Shown here in pieces: positions 1 through 8,183 of a stretch of DNA of 64,000 nt. Within the stretch, counting starts at the first letter, position 1, and every line of letters begins with the position of its first letter. The stretch covers positions 19,951 to 83,950 of the forward strand of contig DASXMU010000193.1 in NCBI GenBank assembly GCA_036495485.1, given 5' to 3'. The notes below the pieces were generated by a model. That model searched no databases. It saw only the letters and a program-made list of their open reading frames with translations, and had not been told where the DNA came from. A program made the translations under genes and the position numbers. The DNA comes from PALSA-505 sp036495485. GTDB taxonomy: Bacteria > Actinomycetota > Actinomycetes > Streptosporangiales > Streptosporangiaceae.

Positions 1-864
1 CCGCAGCGCCGCCCGCCTGACGGCTGCCGCAGCCCCCCTCCCCCAGCGCCCCATAGCACTATCGGTGCTATGGCCGAGCGTGGCGGCGATGGTCGGGCGA
101 GGGCCGTTCGGCAGCGCCGGCCGGCCATCGACCGAGCGTCGGCGCCCCGCCCCCAGCACCCTTTTCTCATAGACACGCAGTGCCTTGTCCACCCCGTTGA
201 AGAAGACCGACCAGGGATCCCGGTCCTTGCCAGCCGGCGTCACCCCGGTCTTCAGCTCGTCCAGCGAGAACGGCAGCGGCCGGGACGGCTTCAGCGCCCC
301 CACGATCGCCAGCGGCACGATCGTCTGCCGCGCCCAGTACCCCCAGTCGTAGACATTCAGCGGGAACCAGGCCGGGAGGTAGATCAGCTCCGGCGGGATC
401 ACCGGCAGCGTGTCCCAGGACCACTGCCCGAGCAGCGCCAGCCAGATCCGGGTGAACACCCGGGACGCCCCGATCCCGCCGCGCTCTACGATCCAGTGGG
501 CCGCCGTCGTCATGTGCGGCAGCTCCGGGGTGTCCCCGGCCAGCCGCAGCGCTACGTAGGACTCGATCGTGGTGGACAGGTCGCCTGGCCCGCCGTAGAA
601 GTTGGCCCAGGTGCCGTCGTCACGCTGCTTGGACCGGATCCAGCGGGCCGCCGCCGCGCTCTCGGCCTCGGTCCTGATGCCGAGGAACTGGCGCAGCATC
701 AGGTCTTCGGCGTCCATGGTGACGTTGGTCTCGAGCTCACCTTGCCACCAGCCCGCCTCGTGCTGGAGCCCGATCAGGTGATCGCGCGCACGATTGAGCG
801 TCAGCCGGGCGGCCTCGGGGGTGCCAGCAGCTCCGGCCTGCGGCCCAGAATGCGTCAGCGTCAT
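1..864 (-). CDS. shc: Squalene-hopene cyclase, N-terminal 288 residues (cut by window edge)
   Basis: Membrane-associated triterpene cyclase that turns squalene into hopene, the final skeleton-forming step of this operon. I translated the minus strand from an ATG at 864, preceded by a GAGAG-type ribosome site. The N-terminus has typical SHC features: AGWWQGELETNVTMDAEDL near residues 37-55, a QW-type repeat (DDGTWANFYGGPGDLSTTIESYVALRL), and IPPELIYLPAWFPLNVYDWGYWARQ. The catalytic DXDD box would lie beyond the edge. Unusually, about 40 extra residues, rich in Arg, Gly and Ala, separate the VYEKR segment from RRAALR, where family members run on directly. That insert contains a perfect DNA hairpin (51-73). 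The gene starts 8 bp after the polyprenyl synthase. Confidence 0.88.
   Translation of the reverse strand, partial: MTLTHSGPQAGAAGTPEAARLTLNRARDHLIGLQHEAGWWQGELETNVTMDAEDLMLRQFLGIRTEAESAAAARWIRSKQRDDGTWANFYGGPGDLSTTIESYVALRLAGDTPELPHMTTAAHWIVERGGIGASRVFTRIWLALLGQWSWDTLPVIPPELIYLPAWFPLNVYDWGYWARQTIVPLAIVGALKPSRPLPFSLDELKTGVTPAGKDRDPWSVFFNGVDKALRVYEKRVLGAGRRRSVDGRPALPNGPRPTIAATLGHSTDSAMGRWGRGAAAAVRRAALR
51..73. repeat. Perfect 9-bp inverted repeat inside shc insert
   Basis: CCATAGCAC at 51-59 pairs exactly with GTGCTATGG at 65-73 around a 5-nt loop. It is AT-richer than its surroundings and lies inside the extra segment of the squalene-hopene cyclase reading frame, so it is translated. It may be the footprint of a small inserted element. 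Confidence 0.6.
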
Positions 865-872
865 CCGGTCTC

Positions 873-1886
873 TCAGCTCTGCCTGGTAGTGATGAACTGG
901 GCGATTGCGGAGAACTCCGCCCTGACGCTGGCTGGCATGTCGGTCTCGGCCAGGCAGCGCTCCGCCTCGGCGAGCTGGCTGTCCGCCTCCGTCTCGGTCC
1001 ACCGCTTGCCACCGGACTCCTCGACCAGCCGGGCGGCGCGGATCAGGTCCTGTTCGGTCAGCGGTTGTGGCTGGGCGAGCAGGACGCGCAGCTCCTCGCC
1101 CTGGGCCAGGCCGCTGTTCAGCGCCGCTACGACGGGGAGCGACTTCTTCCTGGCCCGCAGGTCGGCCCGGACCGGCTTGCCGGTGATCTCCGGTGCCCCC
1201 CAGATGCCGAGCAGGTCGTCGGTGAGCTGGAAGGCCAGGCCGACGTGCGCGCCGAACCCGGCCAGGCCCATGGCCAGCGCGGGCGGCGCGCCCAGGTGCA
1301 CGGCGCCGATGCTGCACGCACAGGCCATCAGCGCGGCGGTCTTGTCGCCGGCCATCGTCATGCACTCGCTGAGCGTGACATCGTCGCGCTTCTCGAACGC
1401 CAGGTCCGACCCCTGGCCGGCGATCAGCCGCAGCACGGCGGCGTTGACGCAGCGGGCGGCCCAGCTGCCCTGGGCGCCGCTGTCCTCGAGCAGGATGTCC
1501 TGGGCCAGCGCGAGCAGGGCGTCGCCGGCCAGGATGGCCGGGCCGATCCCGTAGACCTTCCAGGCCGTCGGCCGGTGCCTGCGCTCGACGTCGCCGTCCA
1601 TGATGTCGTCGTGCAGCAGCGAGAAGTTGTGCACGAGCTCGACCGCGACCGCGGCCGGGACGCCACGCTTCGGCTCGGCGCCGGTGGCCCTGGCGGACAG
1701 CAGCGCGAGCGCGGGCCGCAGCGTCTTGCCACCCGATCCGGTCGGCCGCCCCTCGGCGTCGGTCAGGCCCAGGTGGTAGGCGGCTACCGCCCGCACCTCG
1801 GGGGTCAGCCGGTCGACCGAGGCGGCGAGCGCGGGCCCGACGAGATCCCGGGCGATCGCCACGCCCTCGGGCATCACGGCGGTCAT
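873..1886 (-). CDS. Polyprenyl (farnesyl/geranylgeranyl-type) diphosphate synthase
   Basis: Trans-isoprenyl diphosphate synthase, 337 residues, supplying C15-C20 prenyl diphosphates to the squalene-forming enzymes beside it. Both aspartate-rich motifs are visible: the first as LLHDDIMDGD (DDxxD), the second as FQLTDDLLGIWG. The substrate-binding GGKTLRPALALL is near residue 60. Its ATG overlaps the stop of hpnE (ATGA, 1883-1886), so translation is probably coupled, and shc follows 8 bp later. A synthase at this place in hpn operons is common in actinobacteria. Product chain length cannot be read from the sequence alone. Confidence 0.88.
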   Translation of the reverse strand: MTAVMPEGVAIARDLVGPALAASVDRLTPEVRAVAAYHLGLTDAEGRPTGSGGKTLRPALALLSARATGAEPKRGVPAAVAVELVHNFSLLHDDIMDGDVERRHRPTAWKVYGIGPAILAGDALLALAQDILLEDSGAQGSWAARCVNAAVLRLIAGQGSDLAFEKRDDVTLSECMTMAGDKTAALMACACSIGAVHLGAPPALAMGLAGFGAHVGLAFQLTDDLLGIWGAPEITGKPVRADLRARKKSLPVVAALNSGLAQGEELRVLLAQPQPLTEQDLIRAARLVEESGGKRWTETEADSQLAEAERCLAETDMPASVRAEFSAIAQFITTRQS

Positions 1887-3673
1887 GCGTCCGCCCCGAA
1901 CACTCCCGCTGGGTGTGACACCGCGGTCATCCGTGCGGTCGCGCCCAGTGACCGGCGCAACTCGCGTGCCGCATTAAGTCCGCTTCGCACAGCACCCTCC
2001 ATCGTGTCTGGCCATCCTGTGTCGGTCCACGCCCCGGCGAGAGCCAGGCCGGGCAGGCCGGTGGCGGCGGGGGGCCGCAACCGCTCACAGCCGGGCTCCT
2101 GCCGGAACGTAGCGCGTCGTTCCCTGGTGACAAAGAAGTCGGTGACCCGTGCGACGGCGGCCGCGGGGAACAGTTCGCCGAGCGCGGGCACGAAGATCTC
2201 ACGCAGCTTCGCGGCCGGGAGGTCCACCATCTCGTCGGCGGCGGAAACCGAGACCGCGATGTACTGACCGGCCACCCCGGCGTGGTCGCGGGCCAGCCCG
2301 GACTGCGCGGTCCGGTCGAACACCCACTGCACGGGTGAGTCTACGGCCGCGACGAACGGCGGGCTCATCACCTTCCGGTCGTAGACCACGTGCACGTTGA
2401 GGATCGGGGACGAACCGAGATCCCGCCACGAGCCGGCGGCCTTGGCCGCAGCCGAGGCGGCCGGCGGGATCAGCCGGGCAGCCTGCTCCGGCGGGACGGC
2501 GATGATCACACCGTCGGCCTCGATCACCCCGCTGGTCAGGGCACCGTGAGCCGCGCCGTTGGCAGTACCTTTTTGGCCGGGATTCCGCCCTGCGGCACCG
2601 TTCAGGGCCGTCAGCGCGCCGTTCCCGTCCGGCAGCGCCGGGTCGGCGTGCCGGCCCAGGCGGACGATGAACCGGCCACCCCGCCCGGCTGGCGCGGCAG
2701 CGCTGGTCTCGCTGGGCACCGTGCTGAACCCACCACCCGTCCCGGATGGCTCGCTGCCAGCGACCGGGTCGCTGGGCACTGTGCTGAACCCACTCCCCCG
2801 CCCGGATGGCTCGCCGCCAGCGACCGGGTCGCTGGGTGCCGTGCTGAACCCACCACCCCGCCCGGATGGCTCGCGGCCAGCGACCGGGTCCGCCCGGTCA
2901 ATTTCTTTTTCAAAAAATGAAAAATCGGGGCCGCGGTATTCGTATTCATATTCAACGGCGGCGACCTTGGCGTTCAGCCGGACGTCCGCGCCCTGGCGGC
3001 GCAGCAGGTCCATGGCCGCCTGGCCGTGCAGGTCACCGAGCGGCACCGCGGGCACCCCGATGTCGGCCGCGTCCCGCTTGCCGAGCAGCGCGGTCTTCAC
3101 CACGGTCGCGGCCAGCGCGAGGTTCGCGTCGTCCCCGGCGACGTTGAGCGAGGACACGGTGAACAGGTCCCACAGCGCGCGGCGGGCGCGCTCGCTCTGG
3201 CCCCTGGCGGCCAGCCAGTCGCCGAGCTTGAGCTGGTCGACGGCGGGGCTGGCCGGGTCGAGGCGCTTCATCGCGAGCGCGGCGCGGCCGACCATCAGCC
3301 GCTCGGGGAGGGACAGCAGCGGGTAGGCGGCGAGCGCCGCTCCCATGTGCAGCGGGCCGGGCAGCGAGTTGCGGCGCAGCCGTGCCTGCCGGGCTTGCGG
3401 ACCGGGCCTGAGCACGGTGACGTCGAACCTGTCCTGGAGCATGACCGAGCTGGTCATGCCGAGCCTGCCGAGCAGCCCGCGATAGGCGGTGCAGCAGCGG
3501 AGGAAGACGTGCTGGCCGTTGTCGACCACCAGCCCGTCGCGGCTGAACGAGCAGGTCGCACCGCCCAGCCGTGGCCTGGCCTCCAGAAGTGTGACCTCGG
3601 CGCCCACCTCACGCAAGGCGATCGCCGCGCTGATCCCGGCCAGCCCGCCGCCGATGACGACCACGCGGCTCAT
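1883..3673 (-). CDS. hpnE: Hydroxysqualene dehydroxylase HpnE with repeat insertion
   Basis: FAD-dependent amine-oxidase/phytoene-desaturase-fold enzyme that reduces hydroxysqualene to squalene. The N-terminus shows the dinucleotide-binding motif VVVIGGGLAGISAAIALRE followed by an acidic EARPRLGG strand. The C-terminus has the FAD-contacting ALAGAWTDTGWPDTMEGAVRSG. At 596 residues it is well above the roughly 430-470 usual for HpnE. The surplus lies between about residues 245 and 375 and includes three tandem 20-residue repeats (DPVAG.EPSG..GGFST.PS). Start ATG at 3673 overlaps the hpnD stop (ATGA), and the stop overlaps the polyprenyl synthase start. Since the core motifs on both sides are intact and in frame, the gene is probably functional despite the insertion. 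Confidence 0.88.
   Translation of the reverse strand: MSRVVVIGGGLAGISAAIALREVGAEVTLLEARPRLGGATCSFSRDGLVVDNGQHVFLRCCTAYRGLLGRLGMTSSVMLQDRFDVTVLRPGPQARQARLRRNSLPGPLHMGAALAAYPLLSLPERLMVGRAALAMKRLDPASPAVDQLKLGDWLAARGQSERARRALWDLFTVSSLNVAGDDANLALAATVVKTALLGKRDAADIGVPAVPLGDLHGQAAMDLLRRQGADVRLNAKVAAVEYEYEYRGPDFSFFEKEIDRADPVAGREPSGRGGGFSTAPSDPVAGGEPSGRGSGFSTVPSDPVAGSEPSGTGGGFSTVPSETSAAAPAGRGGRFIVRLGRHADPALPDGNGALTALNGAAGRNPGQKGTANGAAHGALTSGVIEADGVIIAVPPEQAARLIPPAASAAAKAAGSWRDLGSSPILNVHVVYDRKVMSPPFVAAVDSPVQWVFDRTAQSGLARDHAGVAGQYIAVSVSAADEMVDLPAAKLREIFVPALGELFPAAAVARVTDFFVTRERRATFRQEPGCERLRPPAATGLPGLALAGAWTDTGWPDTMEGAVRSGLNAARELRRSLGATARMTAVSHPAGVFGADA
2711..2890. repeat. Three tandem 60-bp repeats inside hpnE
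   Basis: Copies at 2711-2770, 2771-2830 and 2831-2890 differ at only a few positions each. Each begins GCTGGG and ends GCGACCGGGTC. Sixty bases equal 20 codons, so expansion keeps the hpnE frame. The array abuts an AT-rich stretch (2898-2955) that contains a TTTTTC/GAAAAA inverted repeat (2906-2924), also translated. Confidence 0.9.
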
Positions 3674-4581
3674 GCCTGCCTCCCCGCGCCGTGGAGGGCT
3701 GCGGTGTGCCGGGGGCGGACGGTCATGCCGGCCAGGCAGCGAATGGCGACGGTGACCTTCTCGCCGGTGGACAGGGAGAGCCTGCCCTTGAGCACCTCGG
3801 CCGGGGCCGCCGCGATCCGCTCCAGCAGCCGCCGGTAGATGCCGGCCATCGCACCGGCCGAGGCGGCGCTGCGCCGGTCCAGCATGGGCAGCAGCCGCAT
3901 GCCGGTGGCGTACCAGGTGCGGGCCCGCTCGGCCTCGAAGCCGACCAGCTTAGCCAGCGGCCCGGTCTGCTGGTCGCGCTGCGCCGCGCCAGGGCCCTCC
4001 AGGCTGCAGCCGAACCTGCCGAGATCCTCGGCGGGCAGGTAGACCCGGCCGTTCTGGTAGTCCTCGCGGATGTCGCGCAGGATGTTGGTGAGCTGGAGGG
4101 CCACGCCGAGCGCGTCGGCCAGCGGCGCCGCCCCGGCCTGGTCCCCGGCACCGAACACGCCCAGCGAGAGCCTGCCGACCGAGCCCGCGACGCAGCGGCA
4201 GTAGTACAGCAGCTCGTCGAAGGTGGTGTAAGTGGTGCCCTTGACGTCGGCCACGCAGCCATCGACGATCTCGCCGAACGCCTCGACCGGGATCGGGAAC
4301 CGGCGGGACGCGTCGTCCAGGGCGATGAGCACGGGGTCCGAGGTGGGCGGCTGGCCGCCGGCCAGGCACTGCACGGCCTCGCGCGCCTGCGCCAGGGCGG
4401 TGAGCTTGTCGGCGGCGGGCAGCGTCCCGTCCCCGATGTCGTCGATCCGGCGGGCGAACGCGTAGACGGCGGACAGCGCCCGCCGCTTGGGCGGCGGCAG
4501 CAGCTTGATGCCGTAGGAGAAGTTCCGCGCCTGCGCCGTGGTGACCTGCTCGCAGTGCTGGTAGGCGGCTGTCACATCCAT
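3670..4581 (-). CDS. hpnD: Presqualene/squalene synthase HpnD
   Basis: Squalene/phytoene synthase family enzyme of the HpnC-HpnD-HpnE route: HpnD condenses two farnesyl diphosphates to presqualene diphosphate. Start chosen at the ATG at 4581 (product MDVTAAYQHCE), because GGGGAGGTGAG lies about 10 nt upstream and 303 residues fits the family. A longer reading frame adds an unconvincing arginine/proline-rich leader. Visible motifs: AVYAFARRIDDIGDG (first aspartate-rich region), YCRCVAGSVGRLSLGVFG, and LQLTNILRDIREDYQNGRVYLP (second region, DIREDYQ). It begins 7 bp after hpnC and overlaps hpnE by 4 bp. Confidence 0.9.
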   Translation of the reverse strand: MDVTAAYQHCEQVTTAQARNFSYGIKLLPPPKRRALSAVYAFARRIDDIGDGTLPAADKLTALAQAREAVQCLAGGQPPTSDPVLIALDDASRRFPIPVEAFGEIVDGCVADVKGTTYTTFDELLYYCRCVAGSVGRLSLGVFGAGDQAGAAPLADALGVALQLTNILRDIREDYQNGRVYLPAEDLGRFGCSLEGPGAAQRDQQTGPLAKLVGFEAERARTWYATGMRLLPMLDRRSAASAGAMAGIYRRLLERIAAAPAEVLKGRLSLSTGEKVTVAIRCLAGMTVRPRHTAALHGAGRQA

Positions 4582-4588
4582 CGCGGGC

Positions 4589-5590
4589 TCACCTCCCCTT
4601 CGTGTAGGCACGGGCGGCCTCGGCGGCCAGGCGGCGCTTGGCCGGCCGCGGCGTGACCGCCAGCACGTCATAGTCGGCGGCGCGGATCGCGGCGAGCGCG
4701 GCACGGCCGCCAGCGACGTAACCCGCCACCGCGACCCTGGCCGCGCCGTGCAGTGTGGCGATCAGCGGCGAGCCCGCGTTCAGCAGCGCGGACGCCCTGG
4801 CCACCTGGAACGACATCAGCGCGCGTACCTTGTCCCCGGCGGACGGCTGGGCGAGGTCGGCCTCGGTGCAGCCGAAGCTGTCCAGGTCTTCCACCGGGAG
4901 GTAGATCCGGTCTGCCCGCAGGTCCTCGGCCACGTCCTGCCAGTGTTCGGCGAGCTGCAGCGCACTGCAGATGCGATCGGAGAGCTTGGCCTGCCGGGGC
5001 GAGCTGGCGCCGAAGATGTGCAGCACCATGCGGCCGACCGGGTCGGCGGACAGCCTGCAGTAGCCGAGCAGGTCGCCGAAGGTCTGGTAACGGCTGACAA
5101 TCTGGTCCTGGCGGTTCGCCTGGATGAGGTCGCGGAGCAACTGGCCGGGGATGGCGCACTCGGTGACGGTCGGGCCCAGGCCCGTGATGACCTCAGTCCG
5201 TGGCGCCACTCCGGCGCGGAGCCGGTCGATGTCGTCCTCGAGCTCGTCGAGCAGCCGCAGCCGCCGCTCCACCAGGCTGGCGTCCGGCCGCCGGTCCTGG
5301 CCGCCGGTCTGGCCGGGCAGCGCCTCGTCGCCGATGTCGTCCACGGTCCGGGCGAACTCGTAGACGGCCATCAGGTGCCGCCGGTACCGCCCCGGCAGCA
5401 GCCGCATGGCAACCGGAAAGTTCTCGGCGGGCGCCTGCGCCGCTGCGCCCGCCGTAATGAGGGAGACCTGCGTGTCACCCGGCTCCCCGGTACCGCCCGG
5501 CGGGGCGTCGGGCCGGCCACGTTCAGCCCGTGGGCCGTCCGCGCGCACGGCAGCCAGCCGCGCCAGGGCATGACGATCAGCAGGGCTCAC
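4589..5590 (-). CDS. hpnC: Hydroxysqualene synthase HpnC
   Basis: Second squalene/phytoene-synthase paralogue. HpnC converts presqualene diphosphate to hydroxysqualene. Motifs: AVYEFARTVDDIGDEALPG, GYCRLSADPVGRMVLHIFG and LQLAEHWQDVAEDLRADRIYLP (DVAEDL replaces the DIREDY of HpnD, as usual for HpnC). I chose the GTG start at 5590 (333 residues), which has GGGAG 6 nt upstream. The open frame reaches 5659, but that part shows no family similarity. The first 45 or so residues are a variable extension before ENFPVAMRLLP. First gene of the operon, so expression control probably lies at 5591-5803. Confidence 0.87.
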   Translation of the reverse strand: MSPADRHALARLAAVRADGPRAERGRPDAPPGGTGEPGDTQVSLITAGAAAQAPAENFPVAMRLLPGRYRRHLMAVYEFARTVDDIGDEALPGQTGGQDRRPDASLVERRLRLLDELEDDIDRLRAGVAPRTEVITGLGPTVTECAIPGQLLRDLIQANRQDQIVSRYQTFGDLLGYCRLSADPVGRMVLHIFGASSPRQAKLSDRICSALQLAEHWQDVAEDLRADRIYLPVEDLDSFGCTEADLAQPSAGDKVRALMSFQVARASALLNAGSPLIATLHGAARVAVAGYVAGGRAALAAIRAADYDVLAVTPRPAKRRLAAEAARAYTKGR

Positions 5591-6651
5591 GATTCTCCCG
5601 CAACCGGCCCATCCGGGACGTATTAAGAGGACCGTGCCCACGACTGAGTGGTGTCGCACCGCGCGTCACGCTGTCTATTTCGGCACAGCTCCCTGAGGAA
5701 TGCAAATAATGACACACGCGTCACATGACACAGGTGTCGTTTTTATCCCGGAGACTGCGGATTCATTAATGACGCGCGTGTCACATGACACTGGCGTCGT
5801 TTCGGCCGCGGGTGCTCGATTGACCCCGGTCCGATGCGCCTTGCCCACGAGCCGGTAAATTACATTGCCATGTTACCCAGAACGTGCTATCAGGGCAGCC
5901 TGGCCGGTCGTGCCGCCGACCGGCCGTGGCTGGGAGCCGTGCACCCGGTAGCGCGGGCACGTGGCCGTGCATGACGATAACACCCCATAGGCCGATCATG
6001 CCGGCCCACCTTAGCCCGATGGCTGGCTGGTGATCAGCAGCCGGTCGCCGGGCTCACACAATGGTGAATTGACCGCCACGGCCGGTCAGTGCCGCCGCAT
6101 TTAGCGGGCTTATCCAGCGCTGACCGCCAGGGTGGATTATGCGGGCAGCGGAAACCGGTCAGCAAGTTCGCCGGGCTGATCACGGTCTCGGCGGTCAGTG
6201 GGTGCCTGCCGTTCCGTTGAGTGCATAGGCCGTGTCATCCCATTCGGCGCGGACGGGAATGCCGGGCAGGCCATCGGGGACACGGCGGGGAAGGGCCAGG
6301 CAGCGGGCGGCCGGGCGGCCGACCTGGGCACCGCTGGTATTTGTACAATCATGTCGGGGTAGTGGATTGCCGCCTGGGCAGCAAGCGCGCCGCGAAGCCG
6401 GCGACGGTGCGGACGGGCGGGATCATAGGCAACCGCATTGCCGCCATTGGCGGCCGGGCGTGAATGCCACCCCGCGATCCGCAACGGATGCCGCATCGGG
6501 GTACTAGCCGTTCGTCTCGGGACAAGCCGCCACTATGATGACGAACATCGGCTAGCCGGGCTGGGGCGTGATTGCCGCCGCTGGGCTCGGCCGGTGGGTG
6601 ATTTGTGCTGCGCGGGTCGGCGCGTGTGACTGCCATGGGAGAGGTGCTGTC
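5591..6651. other. Long intergenic region between divergent hpnC and winged-helix gene
   Basis: About 1.06 kb without a convincing gene. The open frames here (for example 6137-6496 minus) lack family features and ribosome sites. The hpnC-proximal part is relatively AT-rich and holds the operator-like repeats at 5708-5803. Five TGACCG/CGGTCA hexamers lie at 6070-6197, the first two forming an inverted pair. A short GCCGCC/GGCGGC hairpin is near 6437-6451. I see no tRNA or known RNA motif. Confidence 0.6.
5708..5803. promoter_or_regulatory. Duplicated palindromic operator-like sites upstream of hpnC
   Basis: Two 36-bp copies start exactly 60 bp apart (5708 and 5768). Each holds two imperfect palindromes: TGACACACGCGTCA (5710-5723) and TGACACAGGTGTCG (5726-5739) in copy one, and TGACGCGCGTGTCA (5770-5783) and TGACACTGGCGTCG (5786-5799) in copy two. 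Consensus TGACRC..GYGTCA. Four phased sites 120-210 bp before the hpnC start look like binding sites for a dimeric repressor (TetR-like in style), but no regulator gene is adjacent. Confidence 0.5.
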
Positions 6652-7461
6652 ATGGGCGACCCGAAGTCCGGTACGAGGAGACGCAGGGCTGTCGGAACGC
6701 GCGACCGGATCATATCCCGTCTCACGGCGGGCGAGATCAAGAACGAGGCCGGGATGGCCAGCACGGTGCTGGCCACCGACGTCGGGTATCCCGGCTCGAG
6801 CATCGCGTTCGCGCAGCTCCTGTCGGGCATGGAGCGATCCGGCCTGATCGAGCGGGAGGTACGGGGAAAGCGGACCTACCGGATCGCGGCAGCCCCTGGT
6901 GCCCTGGACGGCAGCGTCGTTGCCAGCGCCGGTGCCGCCGTGCCGATCGGGCGCAAGTCAACCGCGAAGGCACCAGCGGCATCGGGCCGCGATTCGTTCC
7001 AGGCGGCGGCTGCCGCCCTGGACGGCACCAGGCACCTGGCCACGGCCGCCAAGGGCTCGGCCGAGTTCGACTATGACGAGCTGGCCAGGCGGTTGCTGAT
7101 CCAGGTGGTGCGCCAGCTTGCCACCCCCGGGCAGCCGGCCGCGCAGGAGCCCGGCGACGACGCGCTGGAGAAGACAGTGGCAGGCCTGGAGCGGGAACTG
7201 GCCAGCGTCCGTACCTTGCACGGCAACCTGAGGCAGGAGAACGCGCGGCTGCGGGAGCAACTGCGTGCCACCCGCCGCAGCCTCGCGCTCGCCCAGGAAC
7301 GGCCGGGCGGTCAGCAGGTCGCCGACGAGCTGGACGCCACCGAGGTGAACCTGCTCGAACGCCTGCTGGCCCCGGCCGCCCCCGGGACCGCCGCACCACA
7401 TGCCCCGGCGAGCCGTGCGCCGGCAGCGGAGAGCCGCCGCGAAGACGCCGAGACTGGTTAG
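6652..7461 (+). CDS. Winged-helix-like protein with C-terminal coiled coil
   Basis: Unnamed 269-residue protein. Start ATG 6652 is preceded by GGGAGAGGTG at a good distance; the open frame runs further upstream without support. Residues about 15-90 read like a winged-helix DNA-binding domain (RDRIISRLTAGEI, then FAQLLSGMERSGLIEREV, then KRTYRI as the wing). A low-complexity Ala-rich linker follows. Residues about 180-235 (LERELASVRTLHGNLRQENARLREQ) look like a coiled coil, suggesting dimerisation. It faces the two-component operon convergently. Probably a DNA-binding regulator; target unknown. Confidence 0.6.
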   Translation: MGDPKSGTRRRRAVGTRDRIISRLTAGEIKNEAGMASTVLATDVGYPGSSIAFAQLLSGMERSGLIEREVRGKRTYRIAAAPGALDGSVVASAGAAVPIGRKSTAKAPAASGRDSFQAAAAALDGTRHLATAAKGSAEFDYDELARRLLIQVVRQLATPGQPAAQEPGDDALEKTVAGLERELASVRTLHGNLRQENARLREQLRATRRSLALAQERPGGQQVADELDATEVNLLERLLAPAAPGTAAPHAPASRAPAAESRREDAETG

Positions 7462-7499
7462 TCACCTCCAGGCGGTGCCGGCCCGGCGGCCCGGCGGCG

Positions 7500-8183
7500 T
7501 CAGGTGACCGGCCGGGCGCCCGGGCGGACCAGCCCGGCCTCGTAGGCCAGGACGACGACCTGGACGCGGTCGCGCAGGCCCAGCTTGGCGAGGATGCGGC
7601 CGACGTGGGACTTCACCGTCGTCTCCGAGACGAACAGGGACGCGGCGATCTCGGTGTTGGACAGGCCCTGGGCCACGGCGACCAGCACCTCACGCTCGCG
7701 CTCGGTCAGGGTGGTCAGGTTGGGGTAGCGCTGCGCCCGCAGCTCGGCCGGCACCGGAAGCACCTGGGCGTACTCCTCGAGCAGGCGCCGGGTCACCCGG
7801 GGTGAGACGACGGCGTCCCCGGACGCGACCGTCCTGATGGCGGCGACCACCTCGCCGGGACGCACATCCTTGAGCAGGAAGCCGCTGGCGCCGGCCTGCA
7901 GCGCGCCGAAGGCGTACTCGTCGAGGTCGAAGGTGGTCAGCACGAGAACGCGGACCCCCGGGTCAGCCGTGGTGATCCGCCTGGTCGCCTCGATGCCGTT
8001 GGTGACCGGCATCCGGATGTCCATCAGCACGACGTCGGGAGCATGGCGGTGGGCGAGCTGGACGGCTTCCTCACCATTGGCCGCCTCGGCGGCCACGGTC
8101 AGGTCGTCCTCGGCTTCGAGGATCATGCGGAAACCGCGGCGCAGCAGTGGCTGGTCGTCGGCCAGCAGCACGGAGATGGTCAT
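7500..8183 (-). CDS. NarL/FixJ-type response regulator
   Basis: DNA-binding response regulator of 227 residues. The receiver domain has acidic DD (residues 9-10), phospho-acceptor D55 in VVLMDIRMP, a conserved T in LTTF and K105 in FLLKDV. The C-terminal LuxR-type helix-turn-helix has LTEREREVLVAVAQGLSNTEIAASLFVSETTVKSHV. Start ATG 8183 overlaps the kinase stop (ATGA, 8180-8183), so both are co-translated. The same frame stays open far upstream across the kinase gene, but that is a by-product of high GC. Confidence 0.95.
   Translation of the reverse strand: MTISVLLADDQPLLRRGFRMILEAEDDLTVAAEAANGEEAVQLAHRHAPDVVLMDIRMPVTNGIEATRRITTADPGVRVLVLTTFDLDEYAFGALQAGASGFLLKDVRPGEVVAAIRTVASGDAVVSPRVTRRLLEEYAQVLPVPAELRAQRYPNLTTLTEREREVLVAVAQGLSNTEIAASLFVSETTVKSHVGRILAKLGLRDRVQVVVLAYEAGLVRPGARPVT

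Noticed and set aside
70..1554. Long plus-strand open frame (494 codons) over the shc and polyprenyl synthase genes
   Set aside because: Arg/Pro-rich peptide without family features, antisense to two clearly recognisable genes. It is a by-product of high GC.
7461..7508. Terminator from GTCACCT/AGGTGAC between convergent genes
   Set aside because: Only a 7-bp stem with a 34-nt loop, in very GC-rich DNA where such pairs are common.
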